Below, one piece after another: positions 42,648-51,086 of a stretch of 64,000 nucleotides of DNA. Source of the stretch: Janthinobacterium sp. Marseille (GTDB lineage Bacteria; Pseudomonadota; Gammaproteobacteria; Burkholderiales; Burkholderiaceae_D). The notes beneath the pieces are model-generated. The model made no database searches and was not told the DNA's origin. It saw nothing but the letters and a program-made list of their open reading frames with translations. How positions within the stretch are numbered: position 1 is the first letter of the stretch; each line of letters opens with the position of its first letter. The stretch lies in contig NC_009659.1 of assembly GCF_000013625.1 (NCBI RefSeq), positions 992,001 through 1,056,000 on the forward strand, written 5' to 3'. The translations under genes were made by a program, and so were the position numbers.

Positions 42648-45392
42648 ATGAAGCCGGATTTTATAAACCATGCCCATCTTGCTGTGGCATATTCGTTGGT
42701 GAGCTGTAGTTCAACAGGAATACGTTCTTGGAACAAGATTCGGCATGCCGATCGCGCCCGTTTTTTTGCAAGAAATATTCATTTTCCATTGGTGTGGTTT
42801 ACAGTCATTTTGATTCTTGGCGTTCTGTTATGGATAGGTGTCTCTTCTGAGCTCAATAGAGAAAAGAAGAATATTGAGCAAAATGCGCTTAAAGATGTCG
42901 AGTTACTTTCAAGGTCTTACGCGGAATATTTGACCCGAACCATCGAGAGACTTGATCAATTGACACTGCAAGTAAAGTACGACTGGGAAAAATCTCGTGG
43001 CGCGTACAGACTGGAGGAACCCGCGCGAAATGGCGTGTTCAACTTTAAGTATTCTGCGGCAATTACTATCGTGAATCGGCATGGAGCGCCAATAACAAGT
43101 TCATTTCCGTTTGATAATCGTACGTCTTGGGGAGATAGTGATGCCTACGACTATCATCGTTCTCATGAATCAAATGATCTTCATATTGGCATGCCTTCCG
43201 AAGGGAAAATTTCAGGACGAACTGTTGTGCGAATTACCCGAAGGTTGCAGGATGCCAAGGGAAATTTCAATGGCATGATCGTCGCTTCTGTCACGCCGGA
43301 TTATTTTTTCTCGTTTGCGAATACACCTGTTCTGGGACAAGGCGGGTTGCAGGCATTGGTGGGAATGGATAGGGTGGTGCGTGTGGCAAAGGAGAGTGAA
43401 TCAAAACCGTCGTCCCTAGCGCCCATTTTTGCGATGACACCTCAGCAGACTGTCCCTGTGTTATTGGACGGTAGAAAATGGTTTCACGACAAAAAATCAC
43501 GTTATGTGGCTTCTTCTAGTTTGAATGGCTATCCGTTTTTTGCTATCGTTGGAATGAGCCAGGACTCAGTGCTTGCTCGTTATACCGTTCATAGAGACAC
43601 AATTCGTAATGCTGCAATTGCTATTACAACTTTTCTTTTTGTATTTGCCGTCATTGCTGTTGTTATGTCGTTACGGCTTGCATGGAAATCACATCGACTC
43701 GATGCTGTTCGTAACACCTATAGGATTGCGACGGAATTTGGCAATGAGGGGTATTACATTTGGAGCGCGATTCAGGATCGGAATGGTTATCTTGTTGATT
43801 TTGAAATCATAGATTGTAATGAACGTGGAGCGACATTTTTTGGGACAAGCAAAGAAAAACTTTTGAACACCCAATTGTCAACGGTCGAATTTATTAGGGG
43901 CTACTTATATACCCTGATGCAGCAATCTCGGATTGCGATGGAAAAAGGTTTTTACGAAGACGACTTCGAGATGCAGGCCCACAATCAAGGTTGGATACAC
44001 AAGCGCATGCTCCGTTGTGAAGATGGTCTTGCGGTGACTTTCAGAGATGTCAGTGACCGCAAAGCTCACGAAGAGGAATTACATCGTCTCGCAACAAAAG
44101 ACACCCTCACAAACCTTCCGAACCGGTACTGGCTCATGAATCATTTGCCCAAAGCATTAAACGAGGCAAATGAGAAACAAGATTCACTAGCGGTTCTATT
44201 TATCGATCTGGATGATTTTAAGAATATTAATGATACGTTGGGACATTCTTCCGGGGATAGCTTACTGCAGGTTGTCGCGTCTCGTCTTGAGTCTGTTCTT
44301 CGGCCTGGTGATAGCGTTGTACGATTAGGCGGAGACGAGTTCACACTCCTGCTCGAATCCTTACCGTTGCAAGAGGATATTTCTTTAATCGCAAACCGGA
44401 TCATGCAAACGTTTAATCAGCCATTCGAAATTCAGCAAAAAATGCTGACAATCAGTGCGTCAATGGGAATCAGTAGATATCCGTTCGATGGGCGCGATGC
44501 AGAAACATTATTGAAGAACGCCGATATCGCTATGTATTCTGCAAAGGCCGATGGTAAGAATAAGGTCCGCGTCTACGATAAAAAATTGTACGAAGAGATT
44601 GAATTACGAGTTGATGGCGAACGCCAGTTGGCCCGGGCAATTCAAGAGGACCATTTCATCGTTTATTACCAGCCCCGTGTAGAAGCACAGACAGGCCGCA
44701 TGGTTGGTATGGAAGCGCTGGTTCGATGGGCGCACCCAGAACGGGGATTGATTGCGCCCGATCACTTCATCCCGTTGGCTGAAAGTACCGGCATGATTCT
44801 TCCATTGGGAAGACTAGTGATGGAAAAGGTGTTTTGTCAAATCGCTGCATGGCAATTCCAAAAACTAGCAGTTGTACCGGTGTCCGTTAATGTCTCTGCC
44901 CGGCAGTTTGATGAAGGCAATGTCAGCGAATTCATTGCAAGTTGTCTGAATAAATATGCCGTGGATCCAAGATTTATAGAAATAGAACTAACCGAGTCGG
45001 CAATGATGGGAAATTTTGAACAAGTTCGTGGAGAAATTAGTTCCATCAGCGCACTTGGGATTCAAATTCACGTCGACGACTTCGGTACCGGTTACTCGTC
45101 GTTATCTTTACTTTATAAATTCAATATGGACGTACTGAAAGTCGATCGTGCATTCACGTCTCAGATTTGCAATGGCAAGGGGGGGGAGATATTTTTTAGT
45201 TCCATTGTCTCAATGGCAAAAGTACTGAAGATGAGGGTGGTAGCTGAAGGTGTTGAAACGATTGAACAGTTGCGCGTTCTACAGCAACTCGGATGTGACG
45301 AAATTCAAGGCTATCTTGTATCGAAACCAATTCCGTCAAGTGACGTACCGCGATTGTTGGATCAATCGATTCTGCTTGAACAATTGAATTAA
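42648..45392 (+). CDS. Membrane GGDEF-EAL protein with periplasmic dCache-type sensor
   Basis: About 914 aa from ATG 42648 (the frame is open to 42597, inside the preceding gene). TM1 lies near residues 45-65 and TM2 near 330-350; between them is a double-Cache-like periplasmic region. A PAS-like segment (YRIATEFGNEGYYIWSAIQD) precedes the GGDEF domain, whose signature RLGGDEF (about residue 560) is intact. The EAL domain has MEALVRWAHPE, the DDFGTGYSSLSLLYKFNMD segment and VVAEGVETIEQ, so it also looks catalytically complete. It may both make and degrade c-di-GMP; net direction cannot be told from sequence. Proximity to the chemoreceptor suggests a motility link. Confidence 0.9.
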   Translation: MKPDFINHAHLAVAYSLVSCSSTGIRSWNKIRHADRARFFARNIHFPLVWFTVILILGVLLWIGVSSELNREKKNIEQNALKDVELLSRSYAEYLTRTIERLDQLTLQVKYDWEKSRGAYRLEEPARNGVFNFKYSAAITIVNRHGAPITSSFPFDNRTSWGDSDAYDYHRSHESNDLHIGMPSEGKISGRTVVRITRRLQDAKGNFNGMIVASVTPDYFFSFANTPVLGQGGLQALVGMDRVVRVAKESESKPSSLAPIFAMTPQQTVPVLLDGRKWFHDKKSRYVASSSLNGYPFFAIVGMSQDSVLARYTVHRDTIRNAAIAITTFLFVFAVIAVVMSLRLAWKSHRLDAVRNTYRIATEFGNEGYYIWSAIQDRNGYLVDFEIIDCNERGATFFGTSKEKLLNTQLSTVEFIRGYLYTLMQQSRIAMEKGFYEDDFEMQAHNQGWIHKRMLRCEDGLAVTFRDVSDRKAHEEELHRLATKDTLTNLPNRYWLMNHLPKALNEANEKQDSLAVLFIDLDDFKNINDTLGHSSGDSLLQVVASRLESVLRPGDSVVRLGGDEFTLLLESLPLQEDISLIANRIMQTFNQPFEIQQKMLTISASMGISRYPFDGRDAETLLKNADIAMYSAKADGKNKVRVYDKKLYEEIELRVDGERQLARAIQEDHFIVYYQPRVEAQTGRMVGMEALVRWAHPERGLIAPDHFIPLAESTGMILPLGRLVMEKVFCQIAAWQFQKLAVVPVSVNVSARQFDEGNVSEFIASCLNKYAVDPRFIEIELTESAMMGNFEQVRGEISSISALGIQIHVDDFGTGYSSLSLLYKFNMDVLKVDRAFTSQICNGKGGEIFFSSIVSMAKVLKMRVVAEGVETIEQLRVLQQLGCDEIQGYLVSKPIPSSDVPRLLDQSILLEQLN

Positions 45393-45414
45393 CTTTTCGA
45401 CATTCGCATTCGGC

Positions 45415-45612
45415 ATGAGTAAAATTAATCCCAAACAATTGGAACTACTCCTTAAGCTCAATCATGAGATCGCTCATTTGACTCATAACATGTATAACCT
45501 ACTTGATGATGTGATGAACAAGCGGCTGGAGACGGATGACGCCTACGCCGCCGAGATAAAGGATATAAGCACTGGAATTATTTCTGATGCCATGAAGAAA
45601 AATGGCCGGTGA
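45415..45612 (+). CDS. Small hypothetical protein, 65 aa
   Basis: A short, helical, soluble protein (MSKINPKQLELLLKLNHEIA, then DDVMNKRLETDDAYAAEIKD). It begins 22 bases after the GGDEF-EAL stop on the same strand and may be cotranscribed. There is no strong ribosome site. No family is recognised; coding status is moderately supported by the clean helix pattern. Confidence 0.5.
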   Translation: MSKINPKQLELLLKLNHEIAHLTHNMYNLLDDVMNKRLETDDAYAAEIKDISTGIISDAMKKNGR

Positions 45613-45722
45613 ATACCCAAATTATCTGACCTCTAGTTGCAATGATCTGCGGCATACATCAATATCGAATCAAAGTATGTAATGGCCAAAGAATCTCCTG
45701 TATTCGGGTCGGTACACCGCTG

Positions 45723-46823
45723 CTACGTTTCGTGAGAAGAGAGAAGGGACTGGACGCCGGTTTCGGCGGCTTCTAATGCACCAGCCAAGTATCCAGGAAA
45801 TGTCGTCGATGCCTCACTGCCAATCAGTCGCAATCGATCCGCCCAAATATCTTTGGGCTTCAACGAATCTGCATCAGAATGTCCGAAGGAAAACTGATCG
45901 GCCTGCGTTGCGGTCATCGGATCTTGCGCCCAGTCCTTGAAAAGTTTTGCTCTGGTTTGTGCCGCCTGATGCCCAAATAGCCGTACTAATTGCGCAATGC
46001 ATTGCGCAATTAGTGCTTCCTCATTCAGTAATCGGCGGGAATTTGCTTGCCAGCCAAAAAATCCAAACAGCGCTGCTGTTTTGTTGATATCGCTTGCATC
46101 ATGAATCTCCACAAGCGGACCAACTGTGCTGCGCGCCATGCCCGATAATCCATTTTCCCGCCAAAATGGCTGCTCGTAGACAGCAACAAACTTTGCATGA
46201 GAAGCCATCCATGTATTTGTGCCTTTCCAGCTTTGGAGCAAATGTCGATCGATTGCAGGCTCAAATGCAAGGTTTTGCGCCATCAGTCGCGGTGGTATGG
46301 CCAACAATACATGGGTTGCGTCGAATGTTTTTGGCTTGGCAAGTCCATTTATGGCTTTGATATTGATGCGATGTGAATCTAGTCTAATCGACTCAGCTTG
46401 ATGGCTCAGGAATAGCTTTTCGCGAGGAAGGTCAGCGGCCAGTCTGTCAACCAAAGTCGCAGTACCTCCGGCGATCCGCATCGAGCCTTCGGCAAGGCCA
46501 GCTGCGGCCTGTCTGATTGGTATCTGGTGACGTGAGTGCTCCAATACGATATCGCCCATATCGTATTGTGGAAGTGTGCGCAGCCCTAGTTGTTCGATCA
46601 GGTTGTTCATGGCAGGTTGGAGCGGCGGCCAATACCACGTCGCACCAAGGTCGAAACGAGCCGCGCTTGCCCTTCCGGACCCATCGACGTTAGAGAGAAT
46701 ACGGCCGCCCAATCTGGTACGCGCTTCCAATACAAAGTAATCGACCCTGTGCCGCTCTAGTAAGTAAGCGGCATACAAGCCGCTCAGGCCGCCACCCAAG
46801 ATTCCCACGCGAATATTGCCCAT
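45723..46823 (-). CDS. FAD-dependent amine oxidase-like oxidoreductase
   Basis: A 366-aa flavin amine oxidase-family protein. The dinucleotide-binding motif is at the very N-terminus, VGILGGGLSGLYAAYLLERH, followed by the FAD ribose acid and VLEARTRLGGRILSN. The C-terminal FAD motif is in IWADRLRLIGSEASTTFPGY, LAGALEAAETGVQ. The start ATG 46823 gives the normal position of the first glycine motif, with GGAGCG upstream; an upstream extension in frame is not conserved-looking. The substrate (amine, amino acid or other) is unknown. It is the last gene of the leftward SDR/AhpD/cupin series, after a 381-base gap. Confidence 0.88.
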   Translation of the reverse strand: MGNIRVGILGGGLSGLYAAYLLERHRVDYFVLEARTRLGGRILSNVDGSGRASAARFDLGATWYWPPLQPAMNNLIEQLGLRTLPQYDMGDIVLEHSRHQIPIRQAAAGLAEGSMRIAGGTATLVDRLAADLPREKLFLSHQAESIRLDSHRINIKAINGLAKPKTFDATHVLLAIPPRLMAQNLAFEPAIDRHLLQSWKGTNTWMASHAKFVAVYEQPFWRENGLSGMARSTVGPLVEIHDASDINKTAALFGFFGWQANSRRLLNEEALIAQCIAQLVRLFGHQAAQTRAKLFKDWAQDPMTATQADQFSFGHSDADSLKPKDIWADRLRLIGSEASTTFPGYLAGALEAAETGVQSLLSSHET

Positions 46824-47204
46824 TAAGAGCGCTCCGCGGACGGGCACAGGCTCAGTTCGCGTGCCCACGGAGAGTGACTTTGATGCGCAAGACGCCAATA
46901 TTTATCCGCGATTTGTGACGAATGCGATAAGCATCCAATATTCACGTCCGCATGCGTTAGTCGCCGGTTATTCGAAGCCATTAGTCTGTCGCGTACAACG
47001 CGACAGACATAAACGCCGTGAAGGTGGAACGCTCCGGCCGGCGCGACCACCTCCGGAGGATTTATTAGGTCGCGCTTTAGTGCTGTGTAGAGAGAGGACT
47101 GCATTGATTTACCAGAATGGGACAGACCGATAGCTGAATGCCCGAATTGCGTCACCAAGGCGGCGCCCAAATTGGAGCCCGCCCATGCAAGCATCATCGT
47201 TTTT
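46824..47204. other. Intergenic region with a 25-base palindrome
   Basis: These 381 bases hold no convincing gene. GTCTGTCGCGT (46984-46994) and ACGCGACAGAC (46998-47008) form a perfect inverted repeat around ACA. There is no T-run, so an operator for the amine oxidase gene is more likely than a terminator. A GGCCGG-rich stretch follows near 47034-47042. Confidence 0.5.
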
Positions 47205-47900
47205 TTAGAAGATATCTTCGAATTCATGGCTCAACTTGTCGGTTGGTAGATCTTTCAAATGTCCCGATTTACGGTAAATCAGCGCGCCTCCTGCGCCGCT
47301 AGTCCACGTCTGAATAGACCGGGGTGGTAGTCGTAACCATGTTCCAGCAGAATACTCGTCGTATTGATCCCTCATCTGGCCTTGAAGTACAAGAATTTCT
47401 GCGCCGAAGTCATACATTTCTTCGCCACTGCTACTTTCAGGGATTTGTACCAACATGACCTGTTCTTGCTCATTAGAAAATAAGGGGCACACCAGTTGAT
47501 TTTGGTGGACGTGCCACATGGCTGGATCTCGCGTATTGATGCGGACGGGCCTGCGCTCCTCTAGAGACATTTGCATTAGCTTTACGAATATCAACGTGCC
47601 GTCAATGCTGGACGGCAGGTGCGAAGATTTTGGCGGGTTTCGTAGGTACCAACCTTCTGGATAATCACCGCTGTCGTCGGAGAACACGCCATCCAGTACC
47701 AAGACTTCTTCGCCAAGCGGATGCGTGTGGCGCGGAAAGCGTGAATTTTTATCGTACCGAACTAGACTGGTCGCACGGGCTACTTCACCTCCGATGCGGT
47801 CTAGCATTACTCGCTTGACTCCGCTTTGTGGCGAAGTAATCCATTCCATTTCTGTGGAATGAATCGCCACGCGTTCGGAAAAATCAGCGTTAACCAACAT
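47205..47900 (-). CDS. ChrR-like bicupin protein
   Basis: A 231-aa protein of two cupin halves. The first carries SRFPRHTHPLGEEVLVLDGV and DYPEGWYLRNPP, the zinc-binding pattern of the ChrR anti-sigma cupin domain. The second half repeats it as YDFGAEILVLQGQMRDQYDE and YSAGTWLRLPP but lacks the His-x-His pair. There is no zinc anti-sigma domain, so it is a stand-alone cupin enzyme or binding protein, often found near quinone, singlet-oxygen or acetylacetone-type metabolism. It is followed (leftwards) by the palindrome-containing gap. Confidence 0.82.
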   Translation of the reverse strand: MLVNADFSERVAIHSTEMEWITSPQSGVKRVMLDRIGGEVARATSLVRYDKNSRFPRHTHPLGEEVLVLDGVFSDDSGDYPEGWYLRNPPKSSHLPSSIDGTLIFVKLMQMSLEERRPVRINTRDPAMWHVHQNQLVCPLFSNEQEQVMLVQIPESSSGEEMYDFGAEILVLQGQMRDQYDEYSAGTWLRLPPRSIQTWTSGAGGALIYRKSGHLKDLPTDKLSHEFEDIF

Positions 47901-47951
47901 AAATTTGTAGTCAAGTGAGACGCTGGCACAAATGCGCCAGCGTTAGGTTTT

Positions 47952-48287
47952 TTAATTTTCGAGTGCTGAAAAGGCGTCCAATACGCGAGCGGAATAGGTA
48001 ACTGCCGCGCCCGCGTTCAGTGCTATCGCAACGCCCAGCGCCTCAGCAATCTCTTCTCTTGACGCGCCATGTTTCACTGCTGCTTGGGTGTGCACCGCAA
48101 TACATCCGTCGCAACGCGTTGTAACAGCGACCGCTAGTGCGATCAACTCATGCATCTTGGGTTCAAGATGACCTGTTTTTATTCCGGCGGTCTCCATCAC
48201 TTGCAAGCCGCGTACGGTATCAGGGCTTAATTTTGCAAATTCACCGACGCGAGCCAAGAGTTGGTCTCTGTAGTTATTCCAGTCCAT
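47952..48287 (-). CDS. Carboxymuconolactone decarboxylase / AhpD-like protein
   Basis: A 111-aa all-alpha protein. The AhpD-type active site C-x2-C is CDGCIAVHTQAAVKHGASRE (residues about 58-77, with the His three residues after the second Cys). Family members reduce peroxides together with lipoamide-type partners, or act as gamma-carboxymuconolactone decarboxylases. The Cys pair favours the peroxidase-like type. It sits 19 bases from the SDR stop and before the cupin gene on the same strand. Confidence 0.88.
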   Translation of the reverse strand: MDWNNYRDQLLARVGEFAKLSPDTVRGLQVMETAGIKTGHLEPKMHELIALAVAVTTRCDGCIAVHTQAAVKHGASREEIAEALGVAIALNAGAAVTYSARVLDAFSALEN

Positions 48288-48306
48288 GATCATTATTTTC
48301 TCCCGT

Positions 48307-49071
48307 TTAAATGCGGCCAGCGGTCACGCCGCCATCAACCGGCAGAACAGTGCCAGTAATCCAGGACGCGCTTGACGAGGCAAGAAACAACATTGCTTCC
48401 GCAACGTCGGCTGGCTGACCATTGCGTCCCAACGGATGAAAAGCGTTAAATGACGGCAGTGTGTCTTTCACTTGATCGTCGGTCATGAAGGTGTTGTAGA
48501 CCGGCGTTTCCACTACTGCTGGCGCTACCGTGTTGATGCGAATATTGAACGGTGCCAGTTCGATTGCGAGATTGCGCGTCAGTGCATGCACGCCAGCGTT
48601 GGCGGCGGAATAAGCAGCAGAAGGTGTCGCGCCAATGGCTTGAATCGCCCACAGCGAACCAGTCTGTACGATTGCGCCGCCGCCGCGTAATTGCATGGCT
48701 TTCGCTGCAGCTTGCGCCATGAAGAACTTACCTTTCAAAATCGTGTCCAGGAACCAGCTGTATTCTTGTTCATCGACTTCAAGAAATGCTTTCGGTTTAA
48801 AAACACCTGCATTATTGATCAAGATATCCACGCCGCCAAAAGCGTCGGTTGCAGCGGCAACCAATGCTTTTGCGGTGGAAGGCAAAGCGATATCACCGGC
48901 TACGTATAGAACTTTGCCGCCGATTTCCCTGGCGGCGTTTGCCAGTTTGGCCTCATCACGGCCGCCGATCACCACTGAAGCGCCTGCTGCCACCAGACGT
49001 TTCGCTACTTCCTTACCAATTCCCGAACTACCGCCGGTTACGATTGCAACCTTAGAAGAAAAACTATTCAT
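48307..49071 (-). CDS. Short-chain dehydrogenase/reductase
   Basis: A 254-aa classical SDR starting at ATG 49071 (MNSFSSKVAIVTGGSSGIGK). It has the cofactor motif TGGSSGIG, the NNAG segment (ILINNAGVFKPK), the catalytic serine in AIVQTGSLWAIQ and the Tyr/Lys pair in SAAYSAANAGVHALTRNLAI. Note that the usual YxxxK reads YSAAN, so the catalytic lysine is replaced by asparagine, unless the alignment shifts; activity may be altered. It leads the leftward operon with AhpD and cupin genes and is divergent from a LysR regulator 107 bases away. Confidence 0.87.
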   Translation of the reverse strand: MNSFSSKVAIVTGGSSGIGKEVAKRLVAAGASVVIGGRDEAKLANAAREIGGKVLYVAGDIALPSTAKALVAAATDAFGGVDILINNAGVFKPKAFLEVDEQEYSWFLDTILKGKFFMAQAAAKAMQLRGGGAIVQTGSLWAIQAIGATPSAAYSAANAGVHALTRNLAIELAPFNIRINTVAPAVVETPVYNTFMTDDQVKDTLPSFNAFHPLGRNGQPADVAEAMLFLASSSASWITGTVLPVDGGVTAGRI

Positions 49072-49178
49072 GATATTTATCCTTAAGAAAATTGAACTAC
49101 CTGAGCAGTATCGACATTGAAAGAGCTCGTGACAAATGAGATAATCCACGTCATCGACAAAGAAAAACTATCTTATAT

Positions 49179-50087
49179 ATGAAATATCCTGTTTATCTGA
49201 ATGCGCTGCGGGCGTTCGAAGCAAGTGCCCGGCATCAGAGTTTCTCGGCAGCTGCGACGGAACTGAATGTCACGCCAGCAGCGGTAGGGCAGCAAGTACG
49301 AGGATTGGAAGAATGGCTTGGTACGCCGCTTTTTTATCGCAGCGGAACAGGCACATCAAGGTTGATGCCAACCGACACGGCGCAAAGAGCACTGCCGGAT
49401 ATTCGAGCCGGTTTTGATAAATTGAGCATTGGTCTGGAACGGCTCAAACAAGCATCGACAGGTGGCGCGTTGACTGTGACGGTCAGTCCGGCATTCGCGG
49501 CCAAATGGTTGATGCCACGAATCGACCGTTTTCATCAGGCTTATCCGCAAACAGATCTTCGACTTGACACTAACTTGAAGGCGCTGGATTTTCTCGCGAG
49601 CGGCATTGATGTAGGCGTGAGGTACGGTTCGGGGGACTGGCCTGGACTTGCAGCAATCAAATTAGCTGATGAAGAAATATATCCGGTTTGCTCGCCGAGC
49701 TATCTGAAACGTCATGGCCCGTTTGTGGATCCAGCTGCTCTTGCAGGACATACGCTGATTCATGATCTATCGATGCAGAATCATCCCGGCTTTCAAACGT
49801 GGCGAAGTTGGCTTGATGCCGCCGGATTTCCATCGGTGCAGTCGGAAAGAGGACTTCAGATCAATAACTCTGCTGCGGTACTACAAGCGGCAATCGATAA
49901 CCAAGGCATTGCATTGGGTCGTAGTGTGATGATGCGCGAAGATCTGACAGTTGGGCGCCTGGTGAGATTATTCGAAACAATCTCCTCCCCATCTAAACTG
50001 GCTTATTACATCGTGTACCGACCAGAATGCGCAGAACTGCCTCGTGTTGCGGCATTCAGGGAATGGCTAATGTCAGAAGTCAATTGA
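49179..50087 (+). CDS. LysR-family transcriptional regulator (GcvA-like)
   Basis: A 302-aa LTTR with helix-turn-helix LRAFEASARHQSFSAAATEL, NVTPAAVGQQVRGLEEWLGT and the effector domain LTVTVSPAFAAKWLMPRIDR, typical of the GcvA-like group. It is divergent from the SDR-AhpD-cupin operon and very likely controls it. A terminator follows at 50169. Confidence 0.92.
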   Translation: MKYPVYLNALRAFEASARHQSFSAAATELNVTPAAVGQQVRGLEEWLGTPLFYRSGTGTSRLMPTDTAQRALPDIRAGFDKLSIGLERLKQASTGGALTVTVSPAFAAKWLMPRIDRFHQAYPQTDLRLDTNLKALDFLASGIDVGVRYGSGDWPGLAAIKLADEEIYPVCSPSYLKRHGPFVDPAALAGHTLIHDLSMQNHPGFQTWRSWLDAAGFPSVQSERGLQINNSAAVLQAAIDNQGIALGRSVMMREDLTVGRLVRLFETISSPSKLAYYIVYRPECAELPRVAAFREWLMSEVN

Positions 50088-50168
50088 GATTCAAATAGCG
50101 AAGAATTGCTGCCTTCTGCGTTAGCGACGTACTTCGGCAGGACTTTCGTGCTTGTTTGCCGAGTATTG

Positions 50169-50195
50169 AAAAAACCGTCGCGAAGACGGTTTTTT
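50169..50195 (+). terminator. Bidirectional rho-independent terminator
   Basis: AAAAAACCGTC (50169-50179) and GACGGTTTTTT (50185-50195) form an 11-bp stem with a GCGAA loop. It lies between the LysR gene and the oppositely oriented alcohol dehydrogenase remnant. Confidence 0.88.
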
Positions 50196-50245
50196 GTTTC
50201 TGCTATGCGCTGACGATCAGGAAGGTAAGCGTGGTTATTGCTAAA

Positions 50246-51086
50246 TTATCCCAGCGTCGTCATATCGATCACAAAGCGGTAACGAACATCATTCTTTTCC
50301 ATCCGTCCTCACGCATGATTCACGTCCTTGATTGCGATCATCTTCACATCACTGATGATATTGTGCTCGCCGCAGAAATCCAACATTTCCTGCGTTTCGG
50401 TCATGCCGCCGATACCGGAACCGAACATCGATTTGCGACCGAAAATCAGATTGGCGCCGACAATCGGTTCCAGCTCGGTCAGCACACCAACCATGCCCAT
50501 TTTTCCATCCAGCTTTAGCAAGCCGAGATAAGGATTGGCGTCATGACAGACCGGAATCGTGTTGAGCAAAAAGTCGAAGCTGCCAGCATGTTTAGTCATT
50601 GCGGCAGGATCGCGCGAGACCAGAATTTCATCTGCGTCCTTGCCTTTATCCGGCGAGGTAGTAATCATCACCACATGCGCGTCCATCGCCTTGGCAAATT
50701 TGACGCCCATATAACCCAGGCCACCGAGGCCGATGATGCCAACCTTTTGTCCCGGGCCAATCTTGACGCAACGGTGAATACGTGGGGATACCGGCACACA
50801 GCAATGGCGCAACGGCTTTGACATCCAGCGTGCCAGGCACTTTGACGACGAAGCGTTCTTCCACCACAACGTGATCGGAGTAGTCGTCGAAGGTCAATTT
50901 GTCGCTGTCGTGTTCGGTCCCGTTATAAGTCCAGGTCGCACCTTTGGCACAATATTGTTCGAGATCGGCGTTGCATGCTGCGCAATGTCGGCATGAATCC
51001 AACTATGCAACCGACGCCGGCAATATCGCTCCCGTGCGCGCCGACCGCAGAAACGCGACCGACAATTTCATGACCGGGCGCCATCA
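50246..51086 (-). pseudogene. Broken zinc alcohol dehydrogenase (CAD/YjgB-type)
   Basis: Remains of a zinc-dependent NAD(P) alcohol dehydrogenase. Part 1 (about 50997-51086) keeps the start of the catalytic domain, PGHEIVGRVSAVGAHGSDIA. Part 2 (to about 50800) has the structural zinc region DSCRHCAACNADLEQYC and VVEERFVVKVPGTLDVKAVA. A frameshift near 50800 leads into the Rossmann domain VGIIGLGGLGYMGVKFAKAM; a few codons are missing after DKGKDA. A stop interrupts KDVNHA, after which EKNDVRYRFVIDM is still readable to the stop at 50246. The first 50 or so codons are absent, replaced by the adjoining ketosynthase gene. Confidence 0.88.

Noticed and set aside
46823..47227. Minus-strand frame of 134 codons in the gap between cupin and amine oxidase genes
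   Set aside because: It starts inside the end of the cupin gene, crosses the palindrome and has no ribosome site or conserved features.
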